Positions 18,048 through 26,873 of a stretch of DNA of 38,776 nucleotides are shown here, piece by piece. The position numbers and the translations under genes are program-made. The stretch comes from Planctomycetota bacterium. GTDB lineage: Bacteria > Planctomycetota > Planctomycetia > Pirellulales > Pirellulaceae. Each line of letters begins with the position of its first letter. Within the stretch, counting starts at the first letter, position 1. The stretch is from NCBI GenBank assembly GCA_018970165.1, contig JAGWWZ010000024.1:1-38776 (forward strand), read 5' to 3'. Under the pieces are notes generated by a model. The model was not told the DNA's origin. It searched no databases and was given only the letters and a program-made list of their open reading frames with translations.

Positions 18048-18081
18048 ATCAATCACCATGCGGCATCAATCACCATGCCGC
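18048..18081 (-). repeat. 17-bp tandem duplication over the stop codon of the GNAT gene
   Basis: The units ATCAATCACCATGCGGC (18048-18064) and ATCAATCACCATGCCGC (18065-18081) are adjacent and differ at one base. The unit at 18065 contains the TGA stop (18066-18068, minus strand) and the last codons of the acetyltransferase. The other unit is outside the gene. Because 17 is not a multiple of three, the duplicated TGA is out of frame. Confidence 0.85.
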
Positions 18082-18998
18082 GGGCTGGCGATCCATGCTT
18101 CCACCGCATTCATCGGCTCAAAGCCAAAGCTATCGTAGAGATGCAAAGCAGGAGCATTCTTCTCATCGACAGCCAACACGATCCGCGACTTGCCTTGATC
18201 CAGCATCCATTGGCCCACATAGTCCATGATCTCGGGGCTATATCGATGGCCGCGAGCTGCGGGAACCAGCCCCAAGTACGTCAACTCGCAATCGCGGTTG
18301 GAAAGACTCGTCAGGATCAAACAGCCGATGGGGGATCCACCCGCGTGGATGCTCCACCATGCCAACTCGTTTTCGGGCTGGCCAACCGCATAGCCTCGCA
18401 GTGTCTGCTCGATCGAGCGGATACCGTTGAGGATCGGCACGTCGAGTGTGTCTGTGTAGGTCTCCTCGACCAACTGACACCATTGATACCAAGGCATGTC
18501 GCGATAGGATCGTAACTCGATGGGAGAAAAGGATAATGCCATCGGGCTTCCATCGTGTCGAAAGGGAATGTCGGTGCACTCGAATTGTAACAAACGCGCC
18601 GCCCGGATCATTCCCGCTGATTGAAATGCCTTTCGGAGTCCCGATTCGACCGGTCCTTCCGAATCGGCTGGCAAGATGGCTTGTACCAGTTCCACTCCTG
18701 TCGCGAGAATTTTGCGACACAGGTCGGTTACGGTTCTACCTAACAGGGCTGGTTCGTCGCCATGTGCGGGCTGGCACTGGAGTCGACCGAGATAGCCGAT
18801 GGCACCTTGGCAAGCGACTGCATATCCACGCGCGATCGAATCGCCATCTTGAGTTTCAGCCAGAACTACGGGATGCGGATAGGGAGACGCATCCACCATC
18901 CGTTTCACTGCTTCGAGCGCAGCGATTGCATACATAGCGGGTTGATCGCTATGGCACCAGTAAATCCATTCTTTCTCCGTGTCGGTGGGGAACGGCAT
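18066..18998 (-). CDS. GNAT family N-acetyltransferase, two-lobed
   Basis: A 310-residue protein. The C-terminal half (about 160-310) looks like a GNAT domain: ELTYLGLVPAARGHRYSPEIM (given here as LGLVP and ARGHRYS) resembles the acetyl-CoA loop, and VDEKNAPALHLYDSFGFEP matches the usual final helix and strand. The N-terminal half may be a degenerate second GNAT lobe, as in tandem GNAT proteins. The substrate is unknown. It lies between ilvD and the M16 gene on the same strand, 140 bp behind ilvD, and may be transcribed with it. Confidence 0.72.
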   Translation of the reverse strand: MPFPTDTEKEWIYWCHSDQPAMYAIAALEAVKRMVDASPYPHPVVLAETQDGDSIARGYAVACQGAIGYLGRLQCQPAHGDEPALLGRTVTDLCRKILATGVELVQAILPADSEGPVESGLRKAFQSAGMIRAARLLQFECTDIPFRHDGSPMALSFSPIELRSYRDMPWYQWCQLVEETYTDTLDVPILNGIRSIEQTLRGYAVGQPENELAWWSIHAGGSPIGCLILTSLSNRDCELTYLGLVPAARGHRYSPEIMDYVGQWMLDQGKSRIVLAVDEKNAPALHLYDSFGFEPMNAVEAWIASPRHGD

Positions 18999-19138
18999 GC
19001 GGATGGTTCAATCAGGGAGGTACACAAACCGCAAACCATTGTAAGCATCAATCGACGTCAACGTCAGACCGTTGGTGATGGCCTAAGAGTTCCTGCATGT
19101 GTTTCACCACAGATCGCAGGGGATTTCCTGCATTGGAT

Positions 19139-20815
19139 CTACTCGTCGGTAACACAGCCTTGGCTGGCGGTTTTGACGTTCTTGATGTACTTGTACAGCG
19201 TCCCGCGCGTGGCCTTCAGCGGCGGTGCGACCCAGGTCGATTTTCGTTGAGTCATCTCGGTCTCGCTTACGGCGACTTCGAGTCGATTGGCATCAGCATC
19301 AATCGTTACGAGATCCCCGTCTTTGACCAAGCCGATCGGTCCACCGATTTGAGCTTCGGGGGTGATGTGGCCGACGATGAAACCGTGGGAACCACCTGAA
19401 AAACGCCCATCGGTCAGCAAGGCCACGTCCGATCCCAAGCCTGCCCCCATGATGGCCGATGTAGGTGTCAGCATCTCCGGCATCCCTGGCCCACCCTTGG
19501 GGCCTTCATAGCGGATGATGATCACATCACCTTTGGCGATTTTCTTTTCTTCCAAGGCGCGGAGCATCGCTTCCTCGCTGTCGAAACAACGGGCTGGGCC
19601 GGAGAACTTCAAGCCTTCCTTGCCGGTGATCTTGGCGACGGCACCCTCAGGTGCGAGATTGCCGAACAAGATTTGTATGTGACCGGTCGGTTTGATGGGG
19701 TCGCTGATCGGTCGCACGATCGTTTGACCTTTTTTGAATCCGGGTAGCGACGAGACGTTTTCCGCGAGTGTCTTGCCGGTAACCGTCAGGCAATCGCCGT
19801 GCAGAAAACCTTCTTCGAGCAAATACTTCATCACTGCCGGGGTTCCGCCGATGGAATGTAGATCTTCTTGGACGAATTTGCCGGAGGGTTTGAGATCCGC
19901 GAGATACGGGACTTGGCTGCTGATCTTTTGAAAGTCTTCGAGTGTCAATTCGACATTGACCGCTCGCGCCATCGCGATCAAGTGGAGGACGGCATTGGTG
20001 CTCCCTCCGAGGGCAATGACGATCGTCACGGCGTTTTCGAATGCTTGACGAGTCATGATATCGCGAGGCTTGATATCGCGCTCGAGCAGATGTCGGATTG
20101 CAGAGGCGGCCCGCGCGCACTCATCTTTCTTGGCGGGATCCTCAGCAGGGATAGATGCCGAATAGGGGAGAGCCATACCTAGAGCCTCAATGGCGGAAGC
20201 CATCGTATTGGCCGTGTACATGCCGCCGCATGCGCCAGCGCCCGGGCACGCATGCCGCACAATATTTTCTCTCGTTTCGTCGTCGATTTGGCCAGCGATG
20301 TATTGGCCATAGCATTGGAATGCGGAAACGATGTCCAGCGAGTGACCATTCCACTTGCCTGCCCTAATCGTTCCACCATAGAGCATCAAAGCTGGCCGAT
20401 TCAGTCGGCCCATTGCGATCAAGCATCCGGGCATATTCTTGTCGCAACCGGGTATCGCGATCAGTCCGTCATACCACTGTCCCCCCATGATCGTTTCAAT
20501 CGAGTCGGCGATCAGATCGCGGGACTGAAGAGAGAACGACATGCCGTCGGTACCCATGCTGATACCATCGCTCACTCCGACGGTATTGAATCGCATGCCG
20601 ATCATATCATGGGCTTGCACCGCCTTCTTGACCTCTCCTCCAAGATCCAGCAAGTGCATGTTGCAAGGATTTCCTTCAAACCACACGCTGCAGATTCCTA
20701 CCTGAGCTTTGCTCATGTCCTCGGGCTTTAAGCCGGTTGCATAAAGCATTGCCTGTGACGCGCCCTGGCTCTTGGGCTGGGTGATCTGCGAAGAGTAGCG
20801 GTTGATAGTGGTCAT
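19139..20815 (-). CDS. ilvD: Dihydroxy-acid dehydratase
   Basis: This enzyme converts 2,3-dihydroxy-isovalerate or -methylvalerate to the 2-keto acid in valine, isoleucine and pantothenate synthesis. At 558 residues it has the usual family length. The iron-sulfur ligands are visible: C51 in GNPCNMH, C124 in GCDKNMPG and C196 in [12 protein letters not shown]. The C-terminal part has [19 protein letters not shown], here seen as [10 protein letters not shown], which is the substrate/Mg region of the family. The three-cysteine pattern and length suit the IlvD/EDD branch, and I cannot tell the cluster type with certainty. No attenuator or T-box was seen upstream. No other ilv/leu gene is adjacent. 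Confidence 0.95.
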   Translation of the reverse strand: MTTINRYSSQITQPKSQGASQAMLYATGLKPEDMSKAQVGICSVWFEGNPCNMHLLDLGGEVKKAVQAHDMIGMRFNTVGVSDGISMGTDGMSFSLQSRDLIADSIETIMGGQWYDGLIAIPGCDKNMPGCLIAMGRLNRPALMLYGGTIRAGKWNGHSLDIVSAFQCYGQYIAGQIDDETRENIVRHACPGAGACGGMYTANTMASAIEALGMALPYSASIPAEDPAKKDECARAASAIRHLLERDIKPRDIMTRQAFENAVTIVIALGGSTNAVLHLIAMARAVNVELTLEDFQKISSQVPYLADLKPSGKFVQEDLHSIGGTPAVMKYLLEEGFLHGDCLTVTGKTLAENVSSLPGFKKGQTIVRPISDPIKPTGHIQILFGNLAPEGAVAKITGKEGLKFSGPARCFDSEEAMLRALEEKKIAKGDVIIIRYEGPKGGPGMPEMLTPTSAIMGAGLGSDVALLTDGRFSGGSHGFIVGHITPEAQIGGPIGLVKDGDLVTIDADANRLEVAVSETEMTQRKSTWVAPPLKATRGTLYKYIKNVKTASQGCVTDE

Positions 20816-20898
20816 GTTGAGGAATTAAGCGGGAACGGAAACGAAACAACACAAGTCGGCCTTCGTTTTACCGTGGATTGCATGCCCACGCAAACCGC

Positions 20899-20916
20899 CT
20901 TGCCCCTCTTGGCAAG
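20899..20916 (-). terminator. Short hairpin downstream of the DUF2007 gene
   Basis: CTTGCC (20899-20904) and GGCAAG (20911-20916) can pair around 6 bases, a few bases past the stop of the DUF2007 gene and upstream of ilvD. It has no T-run, so it is a weak candidate only. Confidence 0.3.
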
Positions 20917-20922
20917 TCAATC

Positions 20923-21435
20923 CTATACTCGCATCAATGCGTAAAGCAATAACAGAGAAGGGATGCAGACCGAGAGAGCGATCCATGCACTCCGCCTGGA
21001 ACGTGGATTCAGCGGTTGGTCGCTCCCCAATACCTTGAATATCAATAAGTACAACACATACAGTTGCAAAGGCAGGAATAGTAAGCCGACGAGGGATGCA
21101 CGAAATGCACGGTCCGCACTCTCTTCTCGTTCATTCAGCCGAACGATGATGTCGCTTCCATCGGCTACACTCTCGGATTGGCCCGGAGTCATCTGATGCC
21201 AAGCATCGCCGATGAGATCTTCACCGTCTGCGGCTGAGTCATTGAGTATCTCATTCGCTCGCTCAACGTCATCGGCTGGGACCATCAGTTTGACACCCCC
21301 CAATGCATTGGAAAAAAGCCCCGCGCAGTTCGAGTCTGCTAGGAAACAAGGAATTTCAGCTTCCTTCAAAGCAAGTTTCGCAACGTGAGCTTCCGCAGTG
21401 GTCATGTGCTTGCTGATACAAACCAATTCGTTCAT
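20923..21435 (-). CDS. DUF2007-domain membrane protein
   Basis: A 170-residue protein. The N-terminal part (about 1-70) matches the DUF2007 type: VCISKHMTTAEAHVAKLALKEAEIPCFLAD is the helix-strand that starts it (seen as TTAEAHVAKLALKEAEIPC), and GGVKLMVPADDVERANEIL ends it. The domain is related in fold to GlnB-like signal proteins and its role is unknown. The C-terminal part has two hydrophobic segments (about 114-133 and 148-168), which anchor it in the membrane. It lies 107 bp upstream of ilvD on the same strand, with a weak hairpin between them. Confidence 0.72.
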   Translation of the reverse strand: MNELVCISKHMTTAEAHVAKLALKEAEIPCFLADSNCAGLFSNALGGVKLMVPADDVERANEILNDSAADGEDLIGDAWHQMTPGQSESVADGSDIIVRLNEREESADRAFRASLVGLLFLPLQLYVLYLLIFKVLGSDQPLNPRSRRSAWIALSVCIPSLLLLYALMRV

Positions 21436-21674
21436 TGCCGATATTCCTCAAATCACGACTGACCAGCGAGTATCCGATCGATCGACTGATACCCATAAGG
21501 CAAACCCGTTTCGCACTCGAGATTATACGGCATTCGGATTCTTCATCAAAACTTTGACGCTCCTACCCCTGTCTCCCTACCAAAAGCCACCCGCATTCGC
21601 GGTAAACTGGGAAAAATTTTCCGAACCTAGTTATCCCGCGTTCCGTCAACTTCTTTCCCGCAAGACCAATCACC

Positions 21675-22949
21675 ATGAACCGACCCATCCCCTTCGGCCT
21701 TGTCTGCACCCTGAGTTTCGCCTTTGCCGTTTTCGCTCCTTGGTCGAAAGTCTCGGCGTTTTTTCAAAGTTCCGACGCCAATGGCATCCCCGAGGCGGAT
21801 GGTTCTTTGCAATGGTGGAAGGGAAACTTGCACACCCACTCGCTGTGGAGCGATGGCAATGATTTTCCAGAGATGATCTCCGATTGGTATCGTCAGCGAG
21901 GGTACCACTTTCTTGCGATCTCCGACCATAACGTGTTGCAGGAAGGGTCGCGTTGGATGTCTCTCAAATCCATCCAGGTTCGCGGTGCCAAGGATGGGCT
22001 GGAAAAGTACCGTCAACGATTTGGAGTTAATTGGGTCGAGACGAGAGGCGATGCCAGCGAGTCGCTCGAGGTGCGATTGAAGCCCCTCGATGAGTATCGA
22101 TATCTTCTTGAGGAACGTGGCCGCTTCATCTTGATTCCTTCGGAGGAAATAACCGATCGGGCCGAAGGGAAGCCTGTTCACATGAATGCGACCAACTTGG
22201 CTGAGGTCATCAAGCCTTTGGGTGGCAAGACGGTTCGTGAAGCGATGGAAAACAATCTCCGGGCTGTGCTCGAACAAGAGAAGGCTCGCGGCCGCGAGAT
22301 CCTCATGCACCTGAATCATCCCAACTTCGGATACGGGATCACCTTTGAGGACTTGGCAGCTGTCATGGCTGAACGGTTCTTCGAGGTCTACAACGGTCAT
22401 CCCGGTGTCAATCATCGCGGAGACGATCAGAACCCAGGGGTCGAGCGCATGTGGGACTTGGCAAATCATCTTCGCGTCAACAAGCTTGGCGGAAGCATCT
22501 TGTTCGGTATCGGGACCGACGACAGCCATGAGTATTTTGGCAAGCCTGGGAGTCGACCTGGTCGCGGATGGGTCATGGTCCGCGCCCAATACTTGACCCC
22601 GGAGCATTTGATTCGAGCGATGAAAGCGGGAGACTTCTACGCATCCAGCGGCGTATCGCTGCGCGATGTTCAGTGGGATCCGGATCGTCGAAAACTTTCG
22701 ATCGCGATTCAAGAGGAACCAGGCGTCACCTACACCACTCAGTATCTGGTCACCACAGCCGACGCCGAATTGGATCAGATCGGTCGGATCGCACATTCGA
22801 CACAGGACCTCGAGTCCTCATACCGACTGGCTGATGGAGAAACGATTGTCCGCGCCGTGGTCACCAGCAACCTAGCTCCTGTCGATCCCATCTTCGACGA
22901 CCAAAAGCAACAGGCGTGGACTCAACCCTTCACGACAGTGATTCCCTAG
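21675..22949 (+). CDS. Secreted PHP-domain metal-dependent phosphoesterase-like protein
   Basis: A 424-residue protein with an export signal in the first 30 residues. The PHP domain shows the metal ligands in order: HTH at 53-55 (NLHTHSLWSDG), SDHN at 83-86, a later LNHPN, a YNGHPG and a final GTDDSH. PHP enzymes hydrolyse phosphoesters at a trinuclear metal centre (as in histidinol phosphatase or the polymerase III PHP domain). The secreted form suggests a periplasmic substrate, which is unknown. The C-terminal 90 residues are a beta-rich extension. The 239 bp upstream hold an A/T-rich near-palindrome (GGAAAAATTTTCC, near 21611) but no clear promoter. Confidence 0.82.
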   Translation: MNRPIPFGLVCTLSFAFAVFAPWSKVSAFFQSSDANGIPEADGSLQWWKGNLHTHSLWSDGNDFPEMISDWYRQRGYHFLAISDHNVLQEGSRWMSLKSIQVRGAKDGLEKYRQRFGVNWVETRGDASESLEVRLKPLDEYRYLLEERGRFILIPSEEITDRAEGKPVHMNATNLAEVIKPLGGKTVREAMENNLRAVLEQEKARGREILMHLNHPNFGYGITFEDLAAVMAERFFEVYNGHPGVNHRGDDQNPGVERMWDLANHLRVNKLGGSILFGIGTDDSHEYFGKPGSRPGRGWVMVRAQYLTPEHLIRAMKAGDFYASSGVSLRDVQWDPDRRKLSIAIQEEPGVTYTTQYLVTTADAELDQIGRIAHSTQDLESSYRLADGETIVRAVVTSNLAPVDPIFDDQKQQAWTQPFTTVIP

Positions 22950-23033
22950 TTTCGCATCTACGGTCAACGCAGATCGGTATGTCCAGAGGTCTTGCTAGGA
23001 AGGTGGGATCACCCATTGATTCTTTTCAACCTA

Positions 23034-23060
23034 TTTACCTTGCCTACCGAGCAAGGTAAA
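23034..23060 (+). promoter_or_regulatory. 10-bp hairpin in the leader of the OleD-like operon
   Basis: TTTACCTTGC (23034-23043) and GCAAGGTAAA (23051-23060) form a perfect inverted repeat around 7 bases. It ends 13 bp before the ATG of the reductase at 23074 and covers the place where a ribosome site would lie. It may be an operator, a translational control hairpin, or the terminator of the preceding PHP gene. Confidence 0.5.
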
Positions 23061-23073
23061 AAGAAATCCGATC

Positions 23074-24120
23074 ATGGGTGGTACCTCACGCGACGAATTC
23101 TTCAATTGGCAATCCAGCAGCCAACTTCTTTGGACAACTTCTTCTTCTGCGCCACGCCGTATCCTGGTAACGGGCGCAAGCGGCTTTGTCGGCGGACGGG
23201 TGGCCGATGCGCTCGAGTGGGCTGGTCACGATGTCGTTCGAATCGGTCGCCGGAAACTCGATCGTAGAGATTACATCTCCTGCGATCTCGCGGAGAATTG
23301 GAAAATCGAAAGATTAGGCGGGTGCGATGTTGTCATTCACGCCGCCGCACGCGCATCGCCGTGGGGACCGCGACAGTCGTTCCTTCGAGACAATGTTCAG
23401 GCAACTCAGAACCTACTCGAGTTCTGCGCGGCCACCGGGTTTCCTCGGATCGTGCATATATCTTCTTCGAGCGTTTACTATCGAGCCGAAGATCAATTCC
23501 ATATCTCCGAGTCGACTCCGCTCCCCGAAAAATTCGTCAACACTTATGCCGAGACGAAACGAGCGTCTGAGGAAATCATCGAGCAATACTCCGGTGCGTG
23601 GACTATCCTGCGTCCCCGCGCAGTTTTTGGGCCGGGTGACACGGTCCTTCTGCCGAGGATTCTGGAGGCGGCTCGCCGCGGCAAGCTTCCCTTCCTTTAC
23701 CGTCACGGCACACCGGTCGTGGGAGACCTGATCTACATCGACAATCTGGTCGATCAAATCGCTCAGGCCGCCGTATGCGAGAGAATTTCCGGTACGGTCA
23801 ACGTTTCCAACGGCGAACCGATCGTCGTCATGGACCTGATCCTCGGCGTTCTCAATCGCATGCAGATCCCACCTCCCTCGCGTCGAATCGCCGTGAACCG
23901 AGCGATGTTTGCGGCAACACTCTTGGAATTGGTCTATAAACTAGGGGGATTTCGTTCGGAGCCGCCGATCACCCGTTTCGGTGTGCATGTTTTCGCGTAT
24001 TCCAAAACATTTGACGTCACTCGCATGCTGCAGTTGTTCGGTTCCCCCAAGATCAGCCTTCAAGAAGGAATCGATCGCACAGTGCGCGAACTGTCTGCAA
24101 CACAAAGCGCGAGAGGCTAA
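23074..24120 (+). CDS. NAD(P)-dependent epimerase/dehydrogenase of extended SDR type, OleD-like
   Basis: A 348-residue extended short-chain dehydrogenase. The Rossmann loop GASGFVG is at 34-40. The catalytic Y158-x3-K162 is in NTYAETKRASEE, with serines at 131-133 (HISSSSVYY). The RPRAVFGPGD segment and the ending FAYSKTFDVTRMLQ.FG are typical of the 3-beta-HSD/OleD subgroup, in which OleD reduces 2-alkyl-3-keto acids in olefin synthesis. The N-terminal 27 residues are extra, but no later in-frame start exists. It is the first gene of a six-gene operon, and the next start follows after 1 bp. A 3-keto acyl reductase role is inferred from this resemblance and the neighbouring ketosynthase. Confidence 0.82.
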   Translation: MGGTSRDEFFNWQSSSQLLWTTSSSAPRRILVTGASGFVGGRVADALEWAGHDVVRIGRRKLDRRDYISCDLAENWKIERLGGCDVVIHAAARASPWGPRQSFLRDNVQATQNLLEFCAATGFPRIVHISSSSVYYRAEDQFHISESTPLPEKFVNTYAETKRASEEIIEQYSGAWTILRPRAVFGPGDTVLLPRILEAARRGKLPFLYRHGTPVVGDLIYIDNLVDQIAQAAVCERISGTVNVSNGEPIVVMDLILGVLNRMQIPPPSRRIAVNRAMFAATLLELVYKLGGFRSEPPITRFGVHVFAYSKTFDVTRMLQLFGSPKISLQEGIDRTVRELSATQSARG

Positions 24121-24121
24121 C

Positions 24122-25297
24122 ATGCGCGAGGCGCTCGGTTATTGCGGAGTCGCATCGGCGATCTTGTACTTGGTGATTCAATCGCTGAAGACAATTTTGG
24201 CAATCACCTTCTATCGATCCCGCACTGAATGTCGCAGACCCGTTCAGTCCCTTTCGGTCCTGACCCCGATCCTCAGCGGCGACCCGAATCTGGAGAACCA
24301 GCTGCGCGCCCACCTAAATGTCATTCCCTCCGGCTCCCCCATCTACTGGATCATTTACGAGCACGACGCGGAGGCGCTGCGAATCACCACCTTGCTCGCC
24401 CAAGATCATCAAAGAACACAGCATCAACGGCCGATCACAATCCTGCAGTCGCCAGAGATACCGTTCGATGCGAATCCCAAAGCGTACAAGATGCAGCTCG
24501 CCGTCCCGTTGCTCGATACACGCTACGTCTGCGTGCTCGATGACGATACGATCCCGAGTCTGGAAACCTTGGAGGCAGCGATCGGTGCGCTCGAGTCGGC
24601 CGATGTGTATACCGGCCTACCGTGTTACCAGAGGGGAACCGGTTTCTGGTCCGACATGATTTGCCATTTCGTAGCCAACAACGGCATTGCGACGTATCTG
24701 GCGACTCAATGGTTCGGCCCGCCGGTGTCGCTCAACGGTATGTTCTATGTGATGAAGACGGAGACGCTGCGCAGCTACGGCGGTTTCACTCCGATCTACC
24801 CGTTTCTTTGCGATGATTACGCGCTGGCGCGCGTTGTAAAAGAGCATGGAGGCGTGATCCATCAAAGCGTCCTGCCTCATTCCACCAGGACACATGCGGA
24901 GACGAGCCGTGATTACTTCCGTTTGTTTCATCGCTGGTTTGCCATGGCGATGGTATTGTTCCGAGATCAGCCGCTTGGTTTGAAGGGGATGATACTGGTG
25001 TTGCTCGGTCTGCCACCCTTTCTCCTTTGGTTGTCACTGCTCAGCCCGTTGGTAGGAGTATCGGGATGGATATTGCTTGCATCGGTTTTTGCGCTTCGAC
25101 ACCTGCTGATTCGTTTGCAGCACCGGTGCATCCTCCCGTTCCCGTACCCAATCCATGTCGTGAAGAGCCTGATTTCTGAGCTTCTTCAGCCACTGCATGT
25201 TCTGCACGCTTCCCTTTCCAATACGTTCTATTGGCGAAAGTGGCTGATTCGCACTCTGGCAAATGGCAAATTCGAATACGTGAGGGATCGTAGCTGA
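24122..25297 (+). CDS. Membrane glycosyltransferase, GT21/HpnI-like
   Basis: A 391-residue protein from ATG 24122, one base after the reductase stop. The earlier in-frame ATG at 23981 lies inside that gene and is rejected. It has an N-terminal membrane helix (about 9-30), a GT-A domain with DDD at 140-142 (VLDDDTIPS), and an acceptor-side NGMFYVMKTETLRSYGGF region (seen as SLNGMFYV). The CDDYALA motif is at 230-236 and an RW pair at 271-272 corresponds to the end of Q/RxxRW. Several C-terminal membrane segments follow (about 288-330). This order is that of ceramide glucosyltransferases and the hopanoid protein HpnI. It probably adds a sugar to a lipid at the inner membrane. The lipid and the sugar are unknown. 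Confidence 0.82.
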   Translation: MREALGYCGVASAILYLVIQSLKTILAITFYRSRTECRRPVQSLSVLTPILSGDPNLENQLRAHLNVIPSGSPIYWIIYEHDAEALRITTLLAQDHQRTQHQRPITILQSPEIPFDANPKAYKMQLAVPLLDTRYVCVLDDDTIPSLETLEAAIGALESADVYTGLPCYQRGTGFWSDMICHFVANNGIATYLATQWFGPPVSLNGMFYVMKTETLRSYGGFTPIYPFLCDDYALARVVKEHGGVIHQSVLPHSTRTHAETSRDYFRLFHRWFAMAMVLFRDQPLGLKGMILVLLGLPPFLLWLSLLSPLVGVSGWILLASVFALRHLLIRLQHRCILPFPYPIHVVKSLISELLQPLHVLHASLSNTFYWRKWLIRTLANGKFEYVRDRS

Positions 25298-25902
25298 TGT
25301 CGCCTTCCATCTGGCATCGAAGGCCGAGTCCCTTGCCCGATCGCGCGCGCCGCGTCTGCTTTGTGAGCGGCCTGAGCGATCCGACCAGTTCGGCGCTCTC
25401 TCAGGATCAGCTAACTCTGTTGCGATCGCTTCCGTTCGATGAATCCGAAATCATCGATCGCAATTTCCCCTTCACCTCCGATAGCCGCGAAACAGCTCGC
25501 GAAGTCTCAATGTTTTGGGCCAGTTTGATGAATGGTTGGCAGTATGTGAGACTCGGTTCACCCCGATATCGCGAAATCCTGGAGTTGCACTGGAAGAACC
25601 TGTTGCAACACACGGGCAAGTTGTATCTGGTATCGTTGAGCTGCGGTTTGGAATTCATTCGCGTGGGGATCGAGTCGTCTGCCGATGCGTCTCGCATTCA
25701 TGTCGTCGCACTCGGACCAGTCTGCAGACAGCTTCCAAATTGCAGTTTAACGATCATTCAAGGAGAACAGGACTGGATCTCGCGCCGATTCGTGCCCGAT
25801 GCGAATCATCGTGTTCCCGGCTTGGGACATATGGGTTACATGAATCATCCAAAAGTTCAGGAGATCTTATGCAGCGACTTGGGCAACAGCATTTCCGCCT
25901 AA
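25297..25902 (+). CDS. Small alpha/beta-hydrolase-like protein
   Basis: A 201-residue protein that overlaps the upstream stop as TGATG. I do not recognise a named family. The order of motifs fits a short alpha/beta hydrolase: nucleophile elbow SLSCG at 113-117 (S115, with Ser instead of the first Gly), an acid in GEQDW at 156-160 (D159), and a histidine in GLGHMG at 175-180 (H178). It has no lid-like insertion and no signal peptide. OleB of the olefin pathway is also an alpha/beta-fold enzyme but uses an aspartate nucleophile, which is not seen here. It could be a thioesterase or acyltransferase for the product of the next gene, whose start lies inside it. Confidence 0.6.
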   Translation: MSPSIWHRRPSPLPDRARRVCFVSGLSDPTSSALSQDQLTLLRSLPFDESEIIDRNFPFTSDSRETAREVSMFWASLMNGWQYVRLGSPRYREILELHWKNLLQHTGKLYLVSLSCGLEFIRVGIESSADASRIHVVALGPVCRQLPNCSLTIIQGEQDWISRRFVPDANHRVPGLGHMGYMNHPKVQEILCSDLGNSISA

Positions 25903-26867
25903 GCGGGACAGGAAGTTACCTGCCTCAGGCGATCGTCTTGGCAGAGGAAATGGATCGTCGCTTGAACAAGCCTCAAGGCTATGTGGCGAGCACAGGAGGT
26001 GTTCTCACTCGCCATGAATGTCGTCCGCCTGAGACGCTCACCTCCATGGCGATCGCTGCAGCCCGCAGAGCGATTGAAGCTGCTAATTTGCAATGGTCCG
26101 ATCTAGATCTGATTATCGATGCCAGCACCTGTCGTCATCAACCGATACCGTGCAACGCAGCACTGTTATCTCAGGCTCTTGGCACCGACGTGAAGGGGGT
26201 TCCAGCCTTCGATATTCAGAGTACTTGCCTAGGATTCATCGTCGCCATGCAAGTGGCCAATGGGCTGTTTGCGACCGGTAACTACGAACATATACTGGTC
26301 GTTTGCAGCGAATCGCTTCTTGCAGGAGTGAACTACTCGGAGCCGGAAAGCTCTGCATTGATGGGGGATGGTGCTGGCGCAGTCGTATTGTCCCGTTCCA
26401 AGTCGCGAAATACGTTTGCTTACTCGCACGAAACGCATGCCGAGCATTCCGCAATATGCGAAGTCCGCGGCGGTTCGCACAATCTTCCACCCTTTGAATA
26501 CGATCCCTCGAAGGAATGGCTGTATCGTTTTCATATGGATGGGCCGGAACTATTTCGTGTTGCGCGCAAGCTCCTCCCGCCGATGGTCGAGCGACTTCTC
26601 GAAGAAACGCAAGTCGATCGAAACTCGCTCCAGGTCATTCCGCATCAAGCGTCTCCTCGCGGTGTCGAAGCGATTCGTCGCTCTCTCGATGTGGGAACGG
26701 ATGCGTTTCACAATCGCACACATGAGATCGGCAACCTCGCAGCCGCAAGCATCCCTGTGATGCTCGATTGGTTTTGTCGTCGCCCGGAATACACGCATCC
26801 CACTCTAACGATGTTGCTAGGGACCTCGGCCGGCTACTCCCAAGCGGCGATGATTCTCGAGGTATAA
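25869..26867 (+). CDS. 3-oxoacyl-ACP synthase III family protein (FabH/OleA superfamily)
   Basis: A 332-residue thiolase-fold condensing enzyme starting at ATG 25869, 34 bp inside the preceding gene. The full KASIII triad is present: C120 in DIQSTCLGF, H259 in VIPHQASPRG and N289 in EIGNLAAAS. The glycine-rich ending LLGTSAGYSQAAMI is also typical. In the strand before the cysteine the sequence reads CRHQPIP, where OleA proteins, as I remember them, have a catalytic glutamate. That residue seems to be missing, so head-to-head condensation is not assured. It likely makes a 3-keto acyl product for the OleD-like reductase. Confidence 0.88.
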   Translation: MQRLGQQHFRLSGTGSYLPQAIVLAEEMDRRLNKPQGYVASTGGVLTRHECRPPETLTSMAIAAARRAIEAANLQWSDLDLIIDASTCRHQPIPCNAALLSQALGTDVKGVPAFDIQSTCLGFIVAMQVANGLFATGNYEHILVVCSESLLAGVNYSEPESSALMGDGAGAVVLSRSKSRNTFAYSHETHAEHSAICEVRGGSHNLPPFEYDPSKEWLYRFHMDGPELFRVARKLLPPMVERLLEETQVDRNSLQVIPHQASPRGVEAIRRSLDVGTDAFHNRTHEIGNLAAASIPVMLDWFCRRPEYTHPTLTMLLGTSAGYSQAAMILEV

Positions 26868-26873
26868 TCTTCT

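Noticed and set aside
18051-18081. AATCACCATG words read as a translation start on the plus strand (also found before the PHP gene at 21668)
   Set aside because: No supported reading frame follows on the plus strand here. The likeness to the PHP start context is probably chance.
19116-19138. Short inverted repeat GCAGG/CCTGC behind the ilvD stop as a terminator
   Set aside because: The stem is only 5 bp and no T-run follows, so it is too weak to call.
22345-22596. Small frames inside the PHP gene and many other overlapping frames
   Set aside because: They lie in alternative frames of well-supported genes, with no domain, start context or conserved motif of their own.
23074-24120. Hopanoid pathway assignment (HpnA epimerase plus HpnI glycosyltransferase)
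   Set aside because: The reductase looks more like OleD/3-beta-HSD proteins, and no squalene-hopene cyclase or other hpn gene is near. HpnI likeness of the next gene is kept only as a family hint.
23981-24121. Longer N-terminus of the GT21-like protein from ATG 23981
   Set aside because: It lies inside the reductase gene in another frame and adds residues that do not look like a glycosyltransferase.
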